Assembly (NCBI GenBank): GCA_019636245.1 | Contig: JAHBXX010000021.1 | Coordinates: 17,347 to 81,346 of the forward strand | Direction: 5' to 3' | DNA from: Planctomycetota bacterium | GTDB taxonomy: Bacteria; Planctomycetota; UBA1135; UBA2386 | DNA length: 64,000 bases | Part shown: piece by piece, positions 61,049 to 64,000 of the stretch | Layout: every line of letters starts with the position of its first letter | Position numbering within the stretch: the stretch's first letter is position 1 | Notes under the pieces: generated by a model | Databases searched by the model: none | What the model was told of the DNA's origin: nothing | Seen by the model: only the letters and a program-made list of their open reading frames with translations | Position numbers and translations under genes: made by a program

Positions 61049-63022
61049 TCACCTCACGATGTTCATCAGTTCGGCGAGGATCTCGTCGGTCGTCGTGATG
61101 ACGCGCGAGTTGGCCTGGAAGCCGCGCTGGGCCTCGATCAGGTTCACGAACTGACGGGCGATGTCGACGTTGCTGTTCTCGAGCTGGCCGGCGCGCACGG
61201 TGCCGGCGCCGGCGGCGTTCGCCGTGGTCGCGATCGCGTCGTCGGAGTTCGGCGACTCGACGAACATGGTGTCGCCGACGCGCACGAGGCCGCCCTCGTT
61301 GCTGAACATGCTGATGCGCAGCGTGTCGAACACCCGGCTCTGGCCGTTGCTGTAGAAGCCGACCAGGCGGCCGTCGTTGTCGAACCCGGTGTTCAGCAGC
61401 GTGCCGGCGGCGAAGCCGTCCTGGTCGACGGCGGCGACGGTCGTGCTGTTGCCGAGCTGCGCGACGCCGTCGAACTGCCCGCCGGTGCCTAGGTCGACCG
61501 TCACCGTCTGCGCCGCGCCGATGCCGTTCCAGGCGAACGTCAGCGCGTTGGTGCCGCCGCCGATGACGTTGAACGAGCCGTTGTCGTTGAAGCGGATCTG
61601 GCCGATCGACGACTGCGTGATCGTGCCCGAGGCCGGATCGGTCGTCGCCTGCAGGTCCCACATGCGCGGGTCGACCGTGCTGCGGGTGAACTTCATGTTC
61701 ACCTGGTGGGTACGGCCCTGCGCGTCGACGATGGCGATCGAGGTGTCGGCGGTGTCGGGGCCGGTGCCGTCCTGCACGACGGCGAAGTTCGGCCAGCCGT
61801 TGCTGCCGGCGTTGCCGGCCGCGTCGCCGATGAACAGGCTGAGCGAGGCCTCCTCCTTCTCGGCGGCGGTGAGGCGCAGGCTGCCGTTGGTGGTCAGCGT
61901 CGCCGTGACCTGGGTCGGGTGGGCGATCGTCTGGTTCAGGAACGCCAGCAGGTCGCCCAGCGTCGTGCCGCTGCGGCCCGGGCCCGTGCCGTAGACGAAG
62001 GTGTCGGAGAACGCGGTGCCGTCGGGGTTGGTGCCGCCGATCGTGATGGCATCGCCGTCGGCGTAGGGGTTGAGGCGCGTCGTCAGCCGGGCGATGTCGG
62101 TGGTCGCGGTCGCCGCTGTCTCCGAGCCGCTCGCCAGCGTCGCCGTCATGCCGAGCGCGCTCAGCAGGCCGGTCGCCGACGGGCCGTCGTCGAACTTCAG
62201 GGTCGCCGAGCCGCCGAGCCGCACGGTGTCGATGGTCACCGTGCCGGCGGCGTTGTCGAACGCGGCGGCGATGCCGGCGGCGGAGAACATGCCGGCGACC
62301 GCCTGCGCGTTCACCGGGCCGCCGCTGAAGCCGGCCGGCACCTGCAGCGACTGCTGCGCGCCGCCGTTCACCGACATCAGCAGCGTGCGGCCGGCGAACG
62401 CAGAGAGGTCGAACAGCGGCGCCGAAGCTCCGCCCGCGGTGGCCACCTTGGTCGCCGGCTGGCCTTCCTTGAGGGCGACGCTCGACTCGACGATCTCCTC
62501 GAGCGGGCCGCCGACGGTGGCCGGCAGGTTGCCCTGGAAGCGCACCTGCGCCGTCGGCCGCGCCGGCAGCGTGTCGCTGGTCGGCACGGTGATGTTGCTG
62601 CCGCTGGCGCCGACCACGCGCAGGCCGCTGCGCAGGTCGACCAGCGTGCGGTTGGCGTCGACGCCGAACGAGCCGACGCGCGTGTAGAAGCTCTGCGTGC
62701 CGTTGGTCAGGGTGAAGAAGCCGCGGCCCTGCAGCGCCACGTCGAGCGGTCGCCCGGTGTCCTGCATCGTGCCCTGGCTGAGGTCGGTGTCGACGCCGGC
62801 CATCACGGCGCCGTAGCCGATCTGCAGCGGGTTGGTGCCGCCGAAGTTCGCGCTCGGGCCGGAGCCGGTGCGCACGGTGAAGCTCAGCAGGTCGCTGAAC
62901 GTCGCCCGCGAGCCGCGGAAGCCCGGCGTGCTGACGTTCGCCAGGTTGTTGCCGATGACGTCGATGTAGGTCTGGTGGACGCGCAGTCCCGACAGGCCGG
63001 TGTAGAGTGCGGTGCTGACCAT
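61049..63022 (-). CDS. flgE: Flagellar hook protein
   Basis: 657 residues, longer than the 402 of E. coli. N-terminus STALYTGLSGLRVHQTYIDVIGNNLANVSTPGFRGSRATFSDLL, followed by DTGRPLDVALQGRGFFTLTNG. The C-terminus is GQLENSNVDIARQFVNLIEAQRGFQANSRVITTTDEILAELMNIVR. The 450-residue middle is beta-rich and Thr/Gly-rich and includes IVDAQGRTHQVNMKFTRS, typical of FlgE outer domains. It builds the universal-joint hook. Confidence 0.95.
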   Translation of the reverse strand: MVSTALYTGLSGLRVHQTYIDVIGNNLANVSTPGFRGSRATFSDLLSFTVRTGSGPSANFGGTNPLQIGYGAVMAGVDTDLSQGTMQDTGRPLDVALQGRGFFTLTNGTQSFYTRVGSFGVDANRTLVDLRSGLRVVGASGSNITVPTSDTLPARPTAQVRFQGNLPATVGGPLEEIVESSVALKEGQPATKVATAGGASAPLFDLSAFAGRTLLMSVNGGAQQSLQVPAGFSGGPVNAQAVAGMFSAAGIAAAFDNAAGTVTIDTVRLGGSATLKFDDGPSATGLLSALGMTATLASGSETAATATTDIARLTTRLNPYADGDAITIGGTNPDGTAFSDTFVYGTGPGRSGTTLGDLLAFLNQTIAHPTQVTATLTTNGSLRLTAAEKEEASLSLFIGDAAGNAGSNGWPNFAVVQDGTGPDTADTSIAIVDAQGRTHQVNMKFTRSTVDPRMWDLQATTDPASGTITQSSIGQIRFNDNGSFNVIGGGTNALTFAWNGIGAAQTVTVDLGTGGQFDGVAQLGNSTTVAAVDQDGFAAGTLLNTGFDNDGRLVGFYSNGQSRVFDTLRISMFSNEGGLVRVGDTMFVESPNSDDAIATTANAAGAGTVRAGQLENSNVDIARQFVNLIEAQRGFQANSRVITTTDEILAELMNIVR

Positions 63023-63059
63023 CTGGTGCGTGCCTCGTCGTGGGTTCGGTGGAGATGGC

Positions 63060-63506
63060 TCAGGCCGCGGTCGGCTCGCTGATGCCGGTCACCTGGCGCA
63101 GGTCGATCTCGGCGCCCTCGGACAGGCGCAGGCGGACTTCGCCGGACTCGGCGACGAACACCGCGGCGACGCGGCCCTGCAGCGGCTCGCCGCCGCCGGT
63201 CGTGTAGCTGACCTCCTTGCCGAGCAGCGCGCTGCCCTCGCTGAGGCTCTGGATGCGCGCCAGCAGGCCCTGGTAGTCGAGCAGCTTCAGCATGTTGGTG
63301 TTGAGCTCGCGCTGCTCCTGCATCGACGAGTAGCTCGCCATCTGGTTCATGAAGCTCTCGTTGTCGACGGGCTCGAGCGGCGTCTGGTTCTTCAGCTGCG
63401 CGGTGAGCAGCTGCAGGAACGGGTTGTCGCCGTAGCTCGCGGCGCGGGTGCCGAGCACCTGGTTGCCGCTGGTGCCGATGCCGTTGGTGGTGGTGGAAGT
63501 GATCAT
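63060..63506 (-). CDS. flgD: Hook-cap (hook assembly) protein
   Basis: 148 residues. The FlgD N-terminal signature NPFLQLLTAQLKNQTPLEPVDNESFMNQMASYSSMQEQRELN is present, then a short C-terminal domain (SALLGKEVSYTTGGGEPLQGRVAAVFV...). The usual C-terminal Tudor/FnIII-type domain is reduced, making it shorter than E. coli FlgD (about 231). It precedes flgE in transcription. Confidence 0.93.
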   Translation of the reverse strand: MITSTTTNGIGTSGNQVLGTRAASYGDNPFLQLLTAQLKNQTPLEPVDNESFMNQMASYSSMQEQRELNTNMLKLLDYQGLLARIQSLSEGSALLGKEVSYTTGGGEPLQGRVAAVFVAESGEVRLRLSEGAEIDLRQVTGISEPTAA

Positions 63507-63519
63507 GGTCGTGGTCTCC

Positions 63520-64000
63520 TCAGGCCCAGAAGTCGAGTCCGGCCGCGCTGATCCAGCCCCGGCCGGGCGCCGCGAACGGCGCCGGTGCGATGGGTTCTGC
63601 GTTGGCGGCGTGGCGGCGCTGGCGCGGTCCGAAGCCGGCCTGTTCGCCGGCGCCGCCGGCGCCGCGTTGGTGCACCTGCGCGTCCGCGACCTGCAGGCCG
63701 GACGCCTGCAGGGTCTGCTTGAGCTGGTCGAGGTGCTTCTGCAGCAGCTGCGTCAGGTCGGCGCGCTCGGCGGCGATCGTCAGCGTCAGCCGGTTGCCGT
63801 CCTCGACGACGAGGCGCAGGTCGAGTTCGCCCAGTTCGGGCGGCTGCAGGCGCACGCGCATCTCGCCGCCGTCGGCGGTGAGCTGCACGAGGATCTGCTT
63901 GAACACGGAGTCGCGCGCCTGCTCGAGCCTCTCGGCGGCGGCGGCATCGGTGGTGCGGTAGCCGGGGGCGACGGCCGCGGCGCGCGCCGGCGTGGCGGTG
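63520..64000 (-). CDS. fliK: Flagellar hook-length control protein C-terminal part (partial)
   Basis: The visible 159 residues contain the FliK C-terminal (Flg_hook) domain: ILVQLTADGGEMRVRLQPPELGELDLRLVVEDGNRLTLTIAAERADLTQLLQKHLDQLKQTLQASGLQVADAQVH, then a Gly/Ala-rich tail. The N-terminal ruler part lies beyond the right edge. It measures hook length and switches export specificity. It is upstream of flgD in the operon, 13 bases apart. Confidence 0.9.
   Translation of the reverse strand, partial: TATPARAAAVAPGYRTTDAAAAERLEQARDSVFKQILVQLTADGGEMRVRLQPPELGELDLRLVVEDGNRLTLTIAAERADLTQLLQKHLDQLKQTLQASGLQVADAQVHQRGAGGAGEQAGFGPRQRRHAANAEPIAPAPFAAPGRGWISAAGLDFWA

Overview
This window is about 70% GC and densely packed, with genes on both strands, many 1-4 base overlaps of the ATGA/GTGA/TGATG kind, and frequent GTG starts. 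I saw no tRNA, rRNA, CRISPR array or insertion sequence. P- and L-ring flagellar proteins (FlgI, FlgH), several lipoprotein signals and an exported protein built of carboxypeptidase-regulatory-like repeats indicate a diderm, flagellated, high-GC bacterium. The HEAT/von Willebrand A proteins and the general gene style recall Planctomycetota or a similar lineage, but this is an impression and not a phylogenetic assignment.

Layout. 1-12 kb is mixed housekeeping: a thiamine-diphosphate E1 subunit cut by the window edge, an exported DUF296 lipoprotein, a solitary DNA methyltransferase, an acyl-CoA ligase, a TruC-like pseudouridine synthase, an MGH1-like glycoside hydrolase, a threonine/serine dehydratase, a CBS protein opposite a universal stress protein, a CysZ/EI24 membrane protein and aminopeptidase P. 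12-23 kb holds envelope and regulatory genes: a large repeat protein, a CCA-enzyme-like nucleotidyltransferase, HEAT and VWA proteins, an ECF sigma/anti-sigma pair with a DUF4097-like lipoprotein beside it, and a small Fis-type regulator. 23.7-28.9 kb holds prfB with a programmed +1 frameshift, purH, a YggS/PLPBP protein, endonuclease III and a haem-binding-motif lipoprotein.

29-40.5 kb is the most unusual block. A tightly overlapping minus-strand operon (RibD-type reductase, MDR dehydrogenase, a 6-pyruvoyltetrahydropterin-synthase-like protein that has lost its catalytic residues, GT4 glycosyltransferase) is divergent from a CDP-alcohol phosphotransferase, an ICMT-like membrane methyltransferase and an alpha/beta hydrolase. 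It is followed by a 2-phosphoglycerate-kinase-like protein and a four-gene run of two methyltransferases, a polytopic membrane protein and an LTA-synthase-like sulfatase-fold enzyme. I read this as a candidate uncharacterised pathway that makes a modified or glycosylated small molecule or lipid headgroup.

40.5-51.6 kb contains a lone DGQHR (DndB-like) protein, two B12-binding radical SAM proteins, an ABC-F ATPase, a small selenoprotein of the SelW/Rdx family that ordinary gene calling would miss, DUF3817, ychF and etfBA. From 51.6 kb to the right edge runs a minus-strand flagellar operon, transcribed from fliK through flgD, E, F, G, A, H, I, J, N, K and L to a small unknown gene and a GNAT acetyltransferase.

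The strongest single discovery is the SelW-like gene at 47077-47334. It has an in-frame UGA at a CxxU motif, followed at the right distance by a perfect 8-bp hairpin whose GGUCU loop matches, from memory, the loop of the E. coli fdhF SECIS. A recurrent promoter architecture, a TAnnnT-like -10 box 5-10 nt before the start codon, suggests that leaderless or nearly leaderless transcripts are common here.
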